Source: Terana coerulea
Taxonomy: Eukaryota > Basidiomycota > Agaricomycetes > Polyporales > Phanerochaetaceae
Direction: 5' to 3'
Length of the DNA stretch: 64,000 nt
Assembly: GCA_024811115.1 (NCBI GenBank)
Contig: JAKOGH010000141.1
Location: forward strand, 1-64,000
Shown here: in pieces, positions 1 through 10,818 of the stretch
How the letters are laid out: every line of letters begins with the position of its first letter
How positions within the stretch are numbered: the first letter of the stretch is position 1
The notes under the pieces: model-generated
What the model was told of the DNA's origin: nothing
The model's input: only the letters and a program-made list of their open reading frames with translations
Database searches by the model: none
Program-made: the position numbers and the translations under genes

Positions 1-545
1 GAATCACTGACTGCGCGTCGAGCTGCCTCGGAAGTGCGCCTGCACCCTGCGCGGAGGCGTACATCTCGAAACGCGTTCTGAACTCGAACGCTCATGCTTC
101 CCCTGCTTCAGCTCCTTTAGCTTTGCAGGGCGTCCGAGTGTCGGTCATGCGAGAATTGCTTGACCAGTCGCTCTTGAAAGACACCCCAATCAGCCGTGCA
201 ATCAGTGCTTTGAGATAGGCCTCGGCCCACTCTCCGGCTGATCCGCCTGCATGTGCGACAGGACAAATGTGATTTTCGCTCGATCTGATCGGAGCTTTTT
301 ATGGTGGTTTGCGAAGATGTTCAGCCTGATTTGCTTCCACCAGGCTTCCCAATCTTTCCGGCTTCCATCGAAGGTGTCCGGCTTATTCGCCAGACCATCG
401 CGATCGCTTCGTTATCGCTCATCGTCGTCGCGATCTCAATGTCCTCGACCTCCGCCTCCGGGCCGCCGCTTCCGCCTCCGCCGTTACCTCCAAAGGAGGG
501 TCCTCCACCCGGCGGGCTCTCCGGTCGCTTGCCACCACTCATCTC
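1..545 (-). pseudogene. Decayed Gypsy/Ty3-type retrotransposon gag fragment
   Basis: Read on the minus strand from about 545 towards 1, the sequence gives pieces resembling a fungal LTR-retrotransposon gag. First comes a Gly/Pro-rich, acidic linker, then a segment with DTFDGSRKDWEAWW, a stretch with LRSDRAKITFVLSHM, a GEWAEAYLKAL-like segment, then ADWGVFQERLVKQF and AFEFRTRFEMYASAQG. The order fits Retrotrans_gag proteins (capsid region that packages element RNA). The pieces lie in three frames with several stops, so at least four frameshifts separate them and nothing functional is encoded. The element runs off the left edge. Recognition comes from motif order only, not from a search. No LTR, protease or reverse transcriptase is visible inside the window. 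Confidence 0.6.
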
Positions 546-3500
546 ATTTCGAGCTCCTGGGCCACGAATTCCACAACGTTGGCAGGTTGTTTTCCCGCTA
601 GCGTGTGAACAAGGCTGCTCAGCGCATTCCTTGGCTACAGGTGCCTCCCAGGCTGGAAATAGATGAGCTTATTTCCAAGCATCAGACTATTGTGGTTTGA
701 GTCGACGCATGAACAGGGATTGTCGTGAACTCGTCTCCAGGCCCGATGCTGTTAAAGTAGCTGTAGCCATAGCGTCGGCTATGACTGAGAATTCGACGCG
801 CTTCGGTGTGGTCGGGCAGAGGGCGTCTCCGTCGTCGGTCCTCGTTGTCTTTACTGGGCGACGACTTCTCGCCTTCAGATTCCGGGGGATGATAGGGATG
901 GAGCGCGTAGGAATGGAAGTCAACCGCAACGGCCGAGGGATGATCGCGAGTAGGTGGGTTGACGCTAGTGTCGTCGGCTTGCACGTAGTATGAGGAGTAT
1001 TTGCGCTTGGTTTCTAAGCTTACTGCGCAAGTACCACACTTGACACTTGGATTAGTGTCTGCGCGAACACACTTTGGGTCGTGGCACGAGTACCACTTGT
1101 CGTCGTGCTTCTAATAGATGTCCCGCGAGTCGTGGAAAAGTGATGGGGTCGTCCTATACGAGGGCACGAGTCGCCTCCAGCCATACACGAGCGAAGCCTA
1201 TTCTAGGCAACCTGCAATACTCTTCAACCGAAATGAAGAGTACGAGGGTAGACGTTGTCTTAGAGGGATTTTTACAGCACGTGCTACTACCGATATGACT
1301 ACGAGTTACCAGTGTTCTGCTGTTTGATCCCGCTGCGGTCTACCGACTTCTCGGTTGCAGCTTGACTCTAAGGGACACGAGCCCAAAGAGCGCCTGTCTC
1401 GCCTTCCCGATTACCGCCTTTACTAGCTTCCCACACCCAAGGGTGCGCCAAAGGTTCCCAGCCGATCGAAGAGCACCGGTTAGGGTGTCTAAGGTACAGC
1501 TATCCGAGATGAAGCTCGGAACCATTGAGTTGGATCAACGGGTACTGATTGGGTAACTAGTCGCGTGTGCACGGGGTAACGACACAGGGGGATGGTCAAT
1601 ACCGAGGTTCACGGGCCGTTTCCCTTGCGGGTGATTACGGTCCGGTGTACTAGGGTCTAAACTCAATCTACACGATCCTCCTATACAGGACGGACCAGGC
1701 AACGGGTAGGTGTTCTGGGTAGAACGGGTGGAGCAACGAGAGATCGTCGCGAGGGTAGAATAGTCTCGAGCTTATGTCAACAACAACTAGTACAACTGTA
1801 CCAGGTGCGACGCTCTCAACTGGGGACGGAAATAGTGGTGCAGTCTCCGAGTAACTAGCTGGGGAACAGACCAGCTCGAGACTGGCTTTCTCTGTTGCAG
1901 ACGGTAGCTACTTATACATGTGTAGTCCTAAACTGTACAGTACCACCCGGTATCCTCGTGTATGTACTAGAGTGGTCCAGAACAATAGAGAAACATACAG
2001 AAACCACGGTATCGATGAGAGAACAATAGATAGGGGTAGAAGACAATGGAAATGAAAAGAATACCCTAGAGACGCCCAGAAGTTCATGACACCACTCACA
2101 TGAGTCACACTGCGTTTGCAGATCCGTACCGCTGTCTGGTGCCTACCGTCGTGGCTGCAAGCCGTTTCTTATGTACATGTTGTCTGTGGCCCTGTCAGAG
2201 CAGCACAATCAGCACAGCGTTTACGGACTCCGCATTTTGCAAGACCAGCATGTCTACGAGAGAAGAGATGGCGAAGATGACACCGCCACCTGCGCTTCAT
2301 GAACGAAGTCATTGAAAATATCGGTGCCCCGATGATGGGTTGGCGCTGTGTGCCGTCGTTAACGGCTTGGATGAGGGCCCAGGCTGGTGTGAACGACGTC
2401 GACCCGAAGAGGTTGCAAGGCGCGTCTCATGCTTTGGCGCCATCTCGCTTATGGACGGACGCGTCCTGACCCTTCCACATCCACGCCGGTCTCGCATAAA
2501 CGTCCATGCCTCTCTCTCTTCGCGACACCAGTCGCATCCACCGCTCTCGACGCTTTGCGTATTTACCCAGAACCGTAGGCGCGATGGCGTGTTGTGTTTC
2601 GGCGTTGGGATCGGACTCGCGTCGGAAGCGAGCTCGAGTTGCTTCAATTCCGAACCGGTCATGGCATCGCGGTTCTGACGCCGGGCGCTTTGCAGCTTCC
2701 TTCCTGCCCTCATCTTCTCTCTCAATCACCTAAGAACGAGGACTACCGCCAACCCCGAGATGCGTTTTAACAGCATTACACCGCATATCTTATTTTGTAT
2801 CATCTGTCATGGCGAACTGAACGCGTAAAGACGGGTATTCGAACGACCTTCCCGACCTCGGGCTCTTGCACCCACTCAGGCTGCAAACCCTACACTCAAG
2901 CATTCCACGGCCGCTCAGTGCGCTTGTAGGAAAGATATACGGGTCACCTCTCGAGCTTAAGCTATAAGTGCTCAAAAATGCCTTGGTATGTGGGATGTGG
3001 AGAGAATGTGAGTCTTGCTTGGCAGGCAGTATCACAGGTGCGTCGTGCACTGGTTTCTTCCTTTGCTGGAGACTGACTGTGACTCTGCTCTGCTCAGGCC
3101 CATGAAGGATGTGAGAGATATAATGCTTTGCTCGCGCGATTTTTTGCGAGGAAACCCAGGAAACGGAGCTCGGTGCTTCAGATGTGTACCCATGCTCGGA
3201 TGGGTGTCACCCGATGTATTACGGAGTGTTCACCGATGCCGCCTACCTAAAATGACCTCCGCTATCATATGTACACCACATGACAATTCAGCCATTTTTA
3301 TCAGAGCGGCCGGAAGGAACGTCGTGTCGGTTTTGAGCGGCTGGTGTCCTTCCTGGCACTCGCCACGAACATCATCGACAACGCTGCCCAGCTCACCTTA
3401 CTGAGTCATCTCTTTCTATCATGATAAATCTGATCATTCCAGAGGTCCTGTTACTTTCAGCCTTTGCACCACAAAACAGGACGACAAACCAAATGGGTCG

Positions 3501-3935
3501 ATCAGCTCTGGTCACCTGGGCGATATACCTGGGTGTGCTGGCTCTCTCTGAGGAATGTACGAGAGCCGCACGCTGGGTGTCTGTGTTAACTCGCGCGAGC
3601 ACAGGTAAGCACAGTCGGTTGGTCCGGCCGTCAAGTACAAGGCGTGCTAATAGCGTCAGCGACAGCAGTTTATGGACGCGTAAGTGCCCACACAGCACCG
3701 CATGAGTATCCCCGGCTCGCTCTGAGTTATATAATCGTCGACAGCGACGCTATACGCCCAGCAGCTGTCTCCTCTCTCACAATATTCTCGTCCGACCCCA
3801 CGCGATGAATATACCGACGTCTCTTTTCGCTCCGTTTACCACACATGGTACGCCGCCGGCCTACCTGCCGCCCTAGGACATCCACGAGGTCCACAGTTGC
3901 CGAAGTCATTCAAGTCTAGACGCGTTATACCTCTA
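546..3935. other. Gene-poor stretch, no supported gene
   Basis: No reading frame here shows recognisable domains or a convincing set of splice sites. The minus-strand frame at 682-984 lies directly upstream of the gag remnant and could be more of that element, but it has no motif I recognise. Open frames on both strands around 2309-2730 overlap each other and look like chance frames in GC-balanced DNA. The stretch is probably decayed transposon or intergenic DNA. Confidence 0.5.
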
Positions 3936-4472
3936 AGAGGTAGAGAAGCAAATGTTGAATATCGCCAAAGAGGTCACCTCTTTGGCAATCTTCAACATGC
4001 GCTTTTCTACTTCGGCAGTCTGAATATCGCGCGAGTGTGGGGAGTTGGCCGCGATAATACACAGCGCAGACGTGCATAAGAACAGGGCCACTAGCCCGAT
4101 GGTGTGGCCAGCCCAATACTCACGCGACGTCCGCTTGTTCACGAACGGCGTGCAGGCCGCCGGCGCGCCCGGCGAGCGGTGGGCGCTCCCGAGCAGCCAG
4201 GCGGGCGACGCCGCCCGCTTGGTTAGCGGAGATGGGCAGGCAGTATGCGTGGCTGGACGGGAAGGGCCCGAGGTGCACCTGGAGATAGCGCTGGAGGTTG
4301 AAGAGTCGGGTGGCGGTGCAGCTGCACCGACATTGTGCAGCCCTGCGCGGTACATTGATATGCTCGGTCTGTGTAGGACTGTGACGTTGCTGTACGTGAA
4401 ATTTCGCGCGGATACATACGCAAGGGCGAGATTTGCGAGATGCTTATGTCGGAAATTCCATATTTGGCTCAT
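3933..4472 (-). CDS. Possible small membrane protein or gene relic
   Basis: A 179-codon frame on the minus strand contains one strongly hydrophobic stretch, TIGLVALFLCTSALCIIAA, near residues 125-143. A short polar tail follows, with EVEKRMLKIAKEVTSLAIF. The N-terminal two thirds is Pro/Ser/Thr/Ala-rich. I do not recognise a family. The last 25 codons run straight through a long inverted repeat (3940-4010), which would be unusual for a working coding end. A frame on the opposite strand (4045-4587) is almost as long, so coding is uncertain. It may be the terminal exon of a degraded membrane-protein gene. Confidence 0.22.
   Translation of the reverse strand: MSQIWNFRHKHLANLALAYVSARNFTYSNVTVLHRPSISMYRAGLHNVGAAAPPPDSSTSSAISRCTSGPSRPATHTACPSPLTKRAASPAWLLGSAHRSPGAPAACTPFVNKRTSREYWAGHTIGLVALFLCTSALCIIAANSPHSRDIQTAEVEKRMLKIAKEVTSLAIFNICFSTS
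3940..4010. repeat. 71-bp near-perfect hairpin palindrome
   Basis: Two arms of about 35 nt read as reverse complements: the left arm has GTAGAGAAGC then ATGTTGAA and CGCCAAAGAGGT, and the right arm has ACCTCTTTGGC then TTCAACAT and GCTTTTCTAC. There are only a few mismatches and almost no loop. It could be a foldback element relic or form a strong RNA hairpin. Confidence 0.85.
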
Positions 4473-4992
4473 GAGCAGGCCGCTTCGAGACGCCCCTCGG
4501 CATCTGCCTCACGAAGCCTCACAGACGCCAGGTACGATCATGAGTGGCCGAGAGGAGGGCGCCCTGGCTCGAGGTGGCTCGCGATAGCCTCGGAGACCTG
4601 CATGCTCCCTCACGACCATCAAAGTGTTGCAGTAGAGGATGCTCCACTCTCAGCCGGACTATGTATATATTATAGAATTGCTTTTTCAACATTAAAAGTA
4701 GCATTAAGGGCATTTTTAACATGCAATTTGCAAAGTGTGAAGTTGTGGACAAATGGTCAGTGTAGTGAGCTCAAGCACTACAGCCTATGGATGCCCGTTT
4801 GCTGATGGTTTTTGTGCTTGTACTTCGACTTACCAGCTCATCCTACTAATAATACACCACATCACTAGCAACCGGAGTGCAGGAACTCAGAAGTCCGCAG
4901 AGGAGTGAGCACAGTGTAACTTTGCAGTCGCTGGAGAAATGCATAAGTGTGTGAGATGTGGATATAATTATGATCATTACATGCATCCATAT

Positions 4993-5083
4993 GGCTGCCT
5001 GGCGCAGTGGTTTTGGTATGACAATAGTAGTGTACTTCACGCGCGTACAATAGTCGTTGGTTCAAATCCCGTAGTAGACACCC
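4993..5083 (+). ncRNA. tRNA-like relic or SINE head (A and B boxes)
   Basis: TGGCGCAGTGG at 5000-5010 matches the pol III A-box consensus and GGTTCAAATCC at 5059-5069 matches the B-box consensus, with tRNA-like spacing. The acceptor stem (GGCTGCC versus the sequence after the B box) does not pair, and the D and T stems are weak, so this is not a functional tRNA. It is either a tRNA pseudogene or the head of a tRNA-derived short interspersed element. Confidence 0.35.
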
Positions 5084-5361
5084 ACATCAATAGTCAAGTC
5101 AATGTTCAGTAATTGCGTTAACAACATAACGAAATGATGAGATAATAAAAATCCAAGTAAGCTAAGTAGTAACAAAGCGGCGCGACACTGAAAATGTAAG
5201 TAAGCAAATAAGCAAATAGCGATTGAAGCAACTACTACAGTAACAGTGATAAGACAGCCAGTGTAAGGTTGCTAAACAAACTTTTGGCCGTCGCCCGTTA
5301 TCTAATGATAGGCGCCCGTGATCATGGGCGGCTCGAGATGCTCTCATGACTGATTTCGCCT

Positions 5362-5400
5362 CGCTCGTGAGCCCGGTTCTGGCTCAGGGCCTCACGAGCG
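5362..5400. repeat. Inverted repeat (hairpin)
   Basis: CGCTCGTGAG (5362-5371) and CTCACGAGCG (5391-5400) are perfect 10-nt reverse complements around a 19-nt loop, with partial extra pairing (GCCC/GGGC) at the inner edge. There is no gene close enough to call it a terminator. Confidence 0.6.
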
Positions 5401-5805
5401 CTCACGGCTGCTCGGGAGTCTCCGAATATTTTTCCGACATACGCAGGAGGCTGTAAGGCGCTCAGGCTGCTTGGTCGACTTTTACGCTGTACCGACCCGG
5501 GCTTAGTCAACTGCATGCATCTTGCCTCAGGCCTCAGGCCTTAGGTTGAATATGGGTTGAGCAGGCCGCGATAGACTACAGCTGCAGGAGTCGTTCGTGT
5601 GTTGCTCGCGTGGCGTTTTGCTTCTAGGCAGCGCGCGAGATCATGAGATCACATCCTAACGGGCAGCTGACTCGTTTCCTCTTGCCGCCACCACATATAT
5701 AGTAATATAAATCCACGCCTTTCTGGTGCGCAGCTGCGCCTCGTCGCTCACGGGAGCTCTTTGCTGTCAACACGACGTTGCTTGGTCTTTGCCCCAATGC
5801 GGAAG

Positions 5806-5920
5806 GGCGCATCAAACACGAGGCTACTCACCGCCCGCCGCTTTGCGGCGTCTAACCCGATCGGGAAGTACTTGATGCATCGAAGCCCGCCTCTTCTCAC
5901 CGCCGGTCAGCCTCGAGCGC
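5806..5920 (-). repeat. Dispersed repeat, copy 1
   Basis: The reverse complement of this segment closely resembles 34768-34893: both contain GCGGGCTTCGATGCAT, then CTTCCCGATCGGG, then GAGTAGCCTCGT and TTTGATGCGC in the same order and spacing. Similarity extends for roughly 115-125 bp with small indels. It is probably a short non-autonomous mobile element or LTR fragment. No target-site duplication was identified. Confidence 0.65.
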
Positions 5921-6939
5921 TGGCTTTCTCAGGGCACGATTGAGATGCGCCCTGCTGAACGAGGGCCGATGAGGCTGGCAAGACTTCTTGATCTGTCAGC
6001 CTCGCGAGGGACACTGTGTAATGCCCGGTGCGCATCAACCTCGAAGTTAACCTCCAGCCCCTCTCTCGACTCGACTACCACCATCCCTGCTTAGCTAAAC
6101 TCACGTTCTCTAGGCTGATACTTACGCCAACTGTACCTTCTACACGAAGGACCAGATCCTTTTAGGTGAAGATCCAGCATTGCATATTTTACCCCGCCAG
6201 GTGAAGACCAACGACGACATGGGACGGGCTGGAGGCGGGAGTGGGTATGTCAACTAGTGCCTCCGATATCCCAACAGCCGAGCCGCTCGCCACGGCAGAC
6301 GAGTCTCGAGCCCGTCGTACCGGCGTATCCAGCCAAGCGCCACACGCCATCCGCGCTCGGCCTCCACTCAACCACAGCCTTACTCCTGTCTCAAAACGTG
6401 TCCTGGACGATCCTACCGAGGAGTCAGCGCGTAGTTACATTCACGCCATAAAAAGCCAACCTCGCCACCGGGAGATTTTCCACGCACGACAGTCCAGCGA
6501 CACGCGCTGACACGAGTGCAGCCTCGGCCGCGCCCGGCCCTGCACAGGGCACGACGGCGCCTGCGCGTTGATCCTACTGACGAGCTGTCGACGGGCTGCA
6601 GGACGTCCACCCGGCGGCTTCTCGAGGCGTGCGCGATCAAGGATCACGCTTCGCGCCCGCGTCGTTTCTCGGCGGGCCTAGGCAGCTGCCTATCGCCGTC
6701 GCCGAGCTGGTTGTGGTAGCACACCGTACGTGTACTTACGTTCAGTGCCTGCCGCATGAGCGGGAAGCGCCTGGAGGGCGGAGCAGGGGCTCTTGTCTCG
6801 CGACGAGTCGATGAGCTGGGGCGTGTACCCTGTCGATGGCGGTGAGCTTCATAGAGTTCATGCGGTGAGGCGTGCGTCAGTACAGAAGCGATGGTCACCA
6901 AATGAATGCACTGGTCCTCCAACTCAATAGGGGATGAAG

Positions 6940-6965
6940 TCCACTATAGATCGAGCTATAGTGGA
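6940..6965. repeat. Short perfect hairpin
   Basis: TCCACTATAG and CTATAGTGGA flank the six-base loop ATCGAG. It is a perfect 10-bp stem in otherwise featureless DNA; function unknown. Confidence 0.6.
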
Positions 6966-8666
6966 GGCACCACAGCCTCTCACTTCTGGCTAAGCATTAA
7001 CGGCTCGTGGCTTATTGCCTATTGCCTATTCACCACAGCGCAAACAACAGCGCATCCAGGACACAGTAAGACAGTACTCAATGGTATCTAGGTTCAGGAC
7101 AGAAGGATATCTATCCAGGCCTGTGTGATAGAGATTGCTATCAGAACGACGTCAAGGGTAGCACAGCGCACCAGCAGGGCAGCTGAGCGGGCCATACACG
7201 GCGTGGGCAGATCCCGTGGCGGAAGCCAGTTGCGCGGTGGGCCTGGGGACAGAAGCGTGATAGGGACATGTAGGAAGGGCCCCTCGTTGACATTGCGATC
7301 AGGGAAGTGCAGGGTTCGAGAGGTTCGATGAAGCCAGATTTCAGGACCACCTGACTGCTACTCATAGATTCGCCCTGGGGCGCGGCCGGCGGCCTCCCAC
7401 GACGGCCTGGCGTGATGGGAGACTGCAGACGCGGAAGCGGTCTGCCAAGTTGGTCTGCAGCTTTGTCGAGCTTGGCTGCTTCAGGATATGTAGAGTTTTC
7501 AGGATGAACGAGTGCTAGCGTCTGACTTCATAGGTCATCCCACCACGGCGAACCTGCACATCAGCCCTGGGACTCACCCGCGGGGTGATCGTGAGCGCGG
7601 CACCCATCCACCCTTGATAGCGGGCCACAGAAGCGGGTGCGCCGGCCTGCATCCAGCGTATTGTGCCCAGCGCGCCCTGGGGGATGCTTCGCGTTCACGC
7701 GAGCCTCCGCGGTTCCCACACGAACGCACCATGACGGCAGTAGCGAAGGCAGCAGCAGAGTTCGCGCACCAGGGTAGGCCGGCCACAATACAGTGGCCAG
7801 GGCGAGTTCCCGCGCACGAGGGACGATCGCTCAGATCCATGTGGGTGGGTTCCTGCTTCCGCCACAGCTGATCTGGGGCCGCGCCTCCACGAGCCACTTG
7901 GTGCTGGAGCTGGGCGATGGTGGCTCAGGAAACGGCCTAACCGCGGCGGGGCGTCCCAGAGACGACGCGGGACCGACGCCGCCGCTTTGATACAGTACAT
8001 GCAGTACCGACACCGCCGTGCACAGCGCATGTCAGATCGCTTTGCAGAGATGACCGCACAGGGCAACGGGGAGAAACAAGCGTGAAGATCCAGGTGCAGC
8101 TGACCGTCGCTCGGCGGCGACGCTGCGCTTGTAGAAGCCAGGGCTGGGCGACGACGTAGGTGTGGACATTGACCGCAGACAGCGCAGAACGACGAGAACA
8201 AGGTTCGTTGCAAGGTTATTGTACCTCTGCCGTGCGCTTTGAATCTGCGGTAACAAGGCATGCTGATGCGCTCTTGTTGTCGCGGACGGCATGCGAGCCT
8301 CGCGTCGGCGTCGCTGGGACTTTCTCCGGTTTTTATTGTCCTTTGCTCGCCCAAAGCGGCGAGCGTTGAGCGCGGCGTCCAACGTTGTCTGGACTCTTGT
8401 CCCAAAGCGGCGGTGCGGGGTGTGCCGGGGGACCTGTGGGACGCCCCACGTCATGCAGACGGCTGTTTCCGGTCCCCACCACGGGCCAGGTCTACCCCGC
8501 AGCCTACGCCCTGGCTCGAACGTGCCGCCCGGTCGTATTTATCTGCCCTGCGTCCGCTGGCTCCTGTCCCTCACCCCGCTGCACACCGCCGTCCTCACCG
8601 TCGCCCGCGTCGCCCACCACCACCCCCGCAACGACCCCCTACGCTCGCCCCTCCACTAACGCTGCC

Positions 8667-9342
8667 ATGGCCCTCGCCGTCCCCGCACACCGCATCCAGA
8701 CCATCCACGGCGTCTTCAACGGCGGCGTCTTCAACGGCGGCGTCTTCGGCAGCCCGAGCTGGTCGTCCATCGCCGGCGCATCGTACGCACACGACTCGTC
8801 CGCGTTCAGCGCCGTCCCCAACACCACCCGCGGGCGCGCGAGCCTCGCCATCCTCGCCGCGCGCACTGCGAGCGCCGCCCCCGCGGCGGCCGCGTCGTTC
8901 GCACCGCCGCCCACCCCCGTCGTCATGCGGCCAGCGCAGGCCCTCCGTGCGCGGCGCCCCTGCGTCCATGACCATAACCACACGCCGTGCACCGCCGCCG
9001 CCGCCGCCCATGCGTGCTGCCCTCGCACACCCCGAAGATCCGTTCGCGGACCGCCACCGCTCGCCCGCGCAGGACCTCCTCGCGCAGGCGCTCCCCCCAC
9101 CGCGCGCGGCGTCCCGCGCCGCCGTCGCCTCCCTCACGCCCTCGGCGTACGCCTACCACGCGAGCGCAGGCCCCAGCCCCGCGCGCGCGCAGCAGGACGC
9201 GCAGCGCACGGCGCGGCTCGTCGCGAGCGTGTTGCTCAACCGCGCGAACGGCCGCGCGCCGATGCGCCGCCGCGTGCCGGGCGCGGAGGAGCGGGCGTAC
9301 GTGAAGAGCGGGCTGTCCCGCAGCGTCGCGGTCGAGTGCTAG
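8667..9342 (+). CDS. Hypothetical Ala/Pro/Arg-rich protein (two exons)
   Basis: Frame and codon bias (strong G/C at third positions) suggest a gene starting at the ATG at 8667 in the context GCTGCCATGG. The first exon encodes MALAVPAHRIQTIHGVFNGG followed by a nearly repeated VFNGGVF. A GT-AG intron at about 8894-8939 (46 bp; an alternative donor lies at 8897) moves the frame into a second exon that ends ...RAYVKSGLSRSVAVEC at 9342. That exon has a (Pro)6 run and PEDPFADRHRSPAQDLL. The product is about 209 residues, low-complexity, with no domain or signal peptide I recognise. A minus-strand frame (8595-9137) covers the same DNA but is Arg/Gly shadow sequence. The intron is inferred from frame consistency only. 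Confidence 0.42.
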
Positions 9343-10442
9343 GGCGCATCAAAACGTGTTGTCGCAGCTGCTGTGGCTGCTGCGCTGTATCATCATCATC
9401 ATCGTTCCGTTCTCTTTGGGGTTCTTGGATCGTCGGACGTTCTCTCCACATAATTGTCAAACATCATCTCAGGGGCTTACAAGCACAGATCTCGGTTCTT
9501 TACCTCCTCAACTTCTTCATCCATCGTATCTCAAGCATCTGTTTATTTTCACGCATTCCCCCAACTCTACACTCGCATAACACCTGTATACTTGTCCTCG
9601 CATAGACCACCCGTTCGCTGTACTTACAACTCATGTACCATGTATCGCCAACACTCGCTGTTGTAATGCAATCCTGCACGCTTCGTTACGCTTTACATCA
9701 TCTTCGCGTGATCGCTCGGCGTGCAGAGCGTACCGACTCAGTGAGGCTCCAGCCGACCGCCCGACGCAATGAGCCCCAACTTCCGACCTACATCTGCTCG
9801 TCACGCGCGAGCTGGACGTCCGACACCCGCACGGTGATCACAGAGGTCTCTCATCTGATTCCACCACTACGCACTACGTTCCCGCCACCCAAGACCCTGC
9901 AAGCGCAAGAACCGGCCGCTCCAGCGCTGCCTGGCACCTGACCCACCCCGACCGGGACCAAGCACTCCGCTTCACTCACTGGAGACCGGAGCGATGCGCA
10001 TTTGTCGCTACGTTTCGCGGATGGCATCAGCCCTGCAGCTGGCCGGAGCTGCGCCATCGGCCAGGCGACGTCGCACGGCCACGGCCCCATGGTGCTCTGT
10101 GGCGCTGAGCGCCGAGAGCGCGTCGGGGTCGGGGTCGTTGATCCGAGCGCCGATGTGGCGGGATGCGGAAGGGCGGGACGCGGGACGCCACAAAGTCTTC
10201 GCAGGCGCTAAGCGCTGTGCTCCTCGTCCTTATTACTAACTGCGGCGAATGCTGGATAACTGAGCTGTGCAATCACTTTGTAAAATGACGCTGTAGAGCT
10301 GTGTTAGAGACGTTACGGGCTCAAGCATATCTGTGTACTGTGGATCGTAGACCTGAAGTCGAGTTCAACGGGTCGCTCGAGTCACGGCACAAGGAGCACT
10401 ATGTCCCGACTGGAGGTGGTGCTGCAAGGCGCTTGAGATTAT
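9343..10442. other. Intergenic, no supported gene
   Basis: Downstream of the hypothetical gene the sequence becomes pyrimidine-rich, with no domain-bearing frame. Frames at 9633-9941 and 9994-10239 overlap minus-strand frames of equal quality and carry no motif. Confidence 0.5.
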
Positions 10443-10525
10443 GACTCCGTAGCTCAGTGGTTAGAGCGTGCGATTGCAATTGGCGTATCATCGCGAGGTC
10501 TCGAGTTCAAATCTCGATGGGGTCT
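10443..10525 (+). tRNA. tRNA-Cys (GCA) with a short intron
   Basis: A full cloverleaf can be drawn. The acceptor stem GACTCCG pairs with TGGGGTC, counting G-T wobbles. The D arm is GCTC/GAGC around AGTGGTTA. The anticodon stem is TGCGA/TCGCG, the variable loop AGGTC, and the T arm TCGAG-TTCAAAT-CTCGA. The 17-nt segment between the anticodon-stem strands starts TTGCAA, giving T33, anticodon GCA and A37. It is followed by about ten extra bases (TTGGCGTATC), which fit a canonical intron after position 37. The A box (TAGCTCAGTGG) and B box (AGTTCAAATCT) are present. The anticodon assignment depends on the exact loop boundary; an Ala (TGC) reading is less likely because T33 would be misplaced. Confidence 0.75.
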
Positions 10526-10818
10526 CATACCAGTGGAACGCACGTTTTATACAAGCTTATTACGTTCAGGACTGCCAGCATTTGCTTGAAAGTTATCTTA
10601 TGCCCTGGCCCCTCACCAAGTAATATCCCTCAGTGATCGCGCACACTTGTCGCTGACGGCGCAGCATGCAAAGTATTCAAGTGAAGCATTGGCTTTTCTG
10701 AGGGATGTTGCATGCTCGCAGGCCCAGCAAAGCGCCGATGACAGTCGAAATCCACCATGTTACCCGTAGTTGAATGCGGCAGCCCAGTCTATATAGTGTA
10801 TGTACATCTCACGTTCGT
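10526..10818. other. Short spacer
   Basis: Spacer between the tRNA-Cys gene and the 3' end of the methyltransferase gene; nothing else seen. Confidence 0.5.

Larger units (their letters stand above)
4473..8666. other. Gene-poor stretch with scattered repeats
   Basis: No supportable protein gene. What can be seen is listed separately: a pol III A/B-box relic (4993-5083), an inverted repeat (5362-5400), one copy of a dispersed repeat (5806-5920), a short hairpin (6940-6965), and two facing degenerate copies of a GC-rich motif (about 7890-8000 and 8400-8500, sharing GGGACGCCCC and CAAAGCGGCGG). The long open frames at 7512-8405 on both strands overlap one another and have Arg/Cys-rich, low-quality composition. 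Confidence 0.5.

Noticed and set aside
4045..4587. 180-codon plus-strand frame
   Set aside because: Overlaps the minus-strand frame with a membrane-like segment; Gly/Ala/Arg composition and no motif.
7695..8405. 236-codon minus-strand frame
   Set aside because: Cys/Arg-rich, no domain, overlaps equally long frames on the other strand and the degenerate repeat pair.
8595..9137. 180-codon minus-strand frame, Gly/Arg-rich
   Set aside because: Typical antisense of a GC-rich Ala/Pro coding region; no start context or splice partners.
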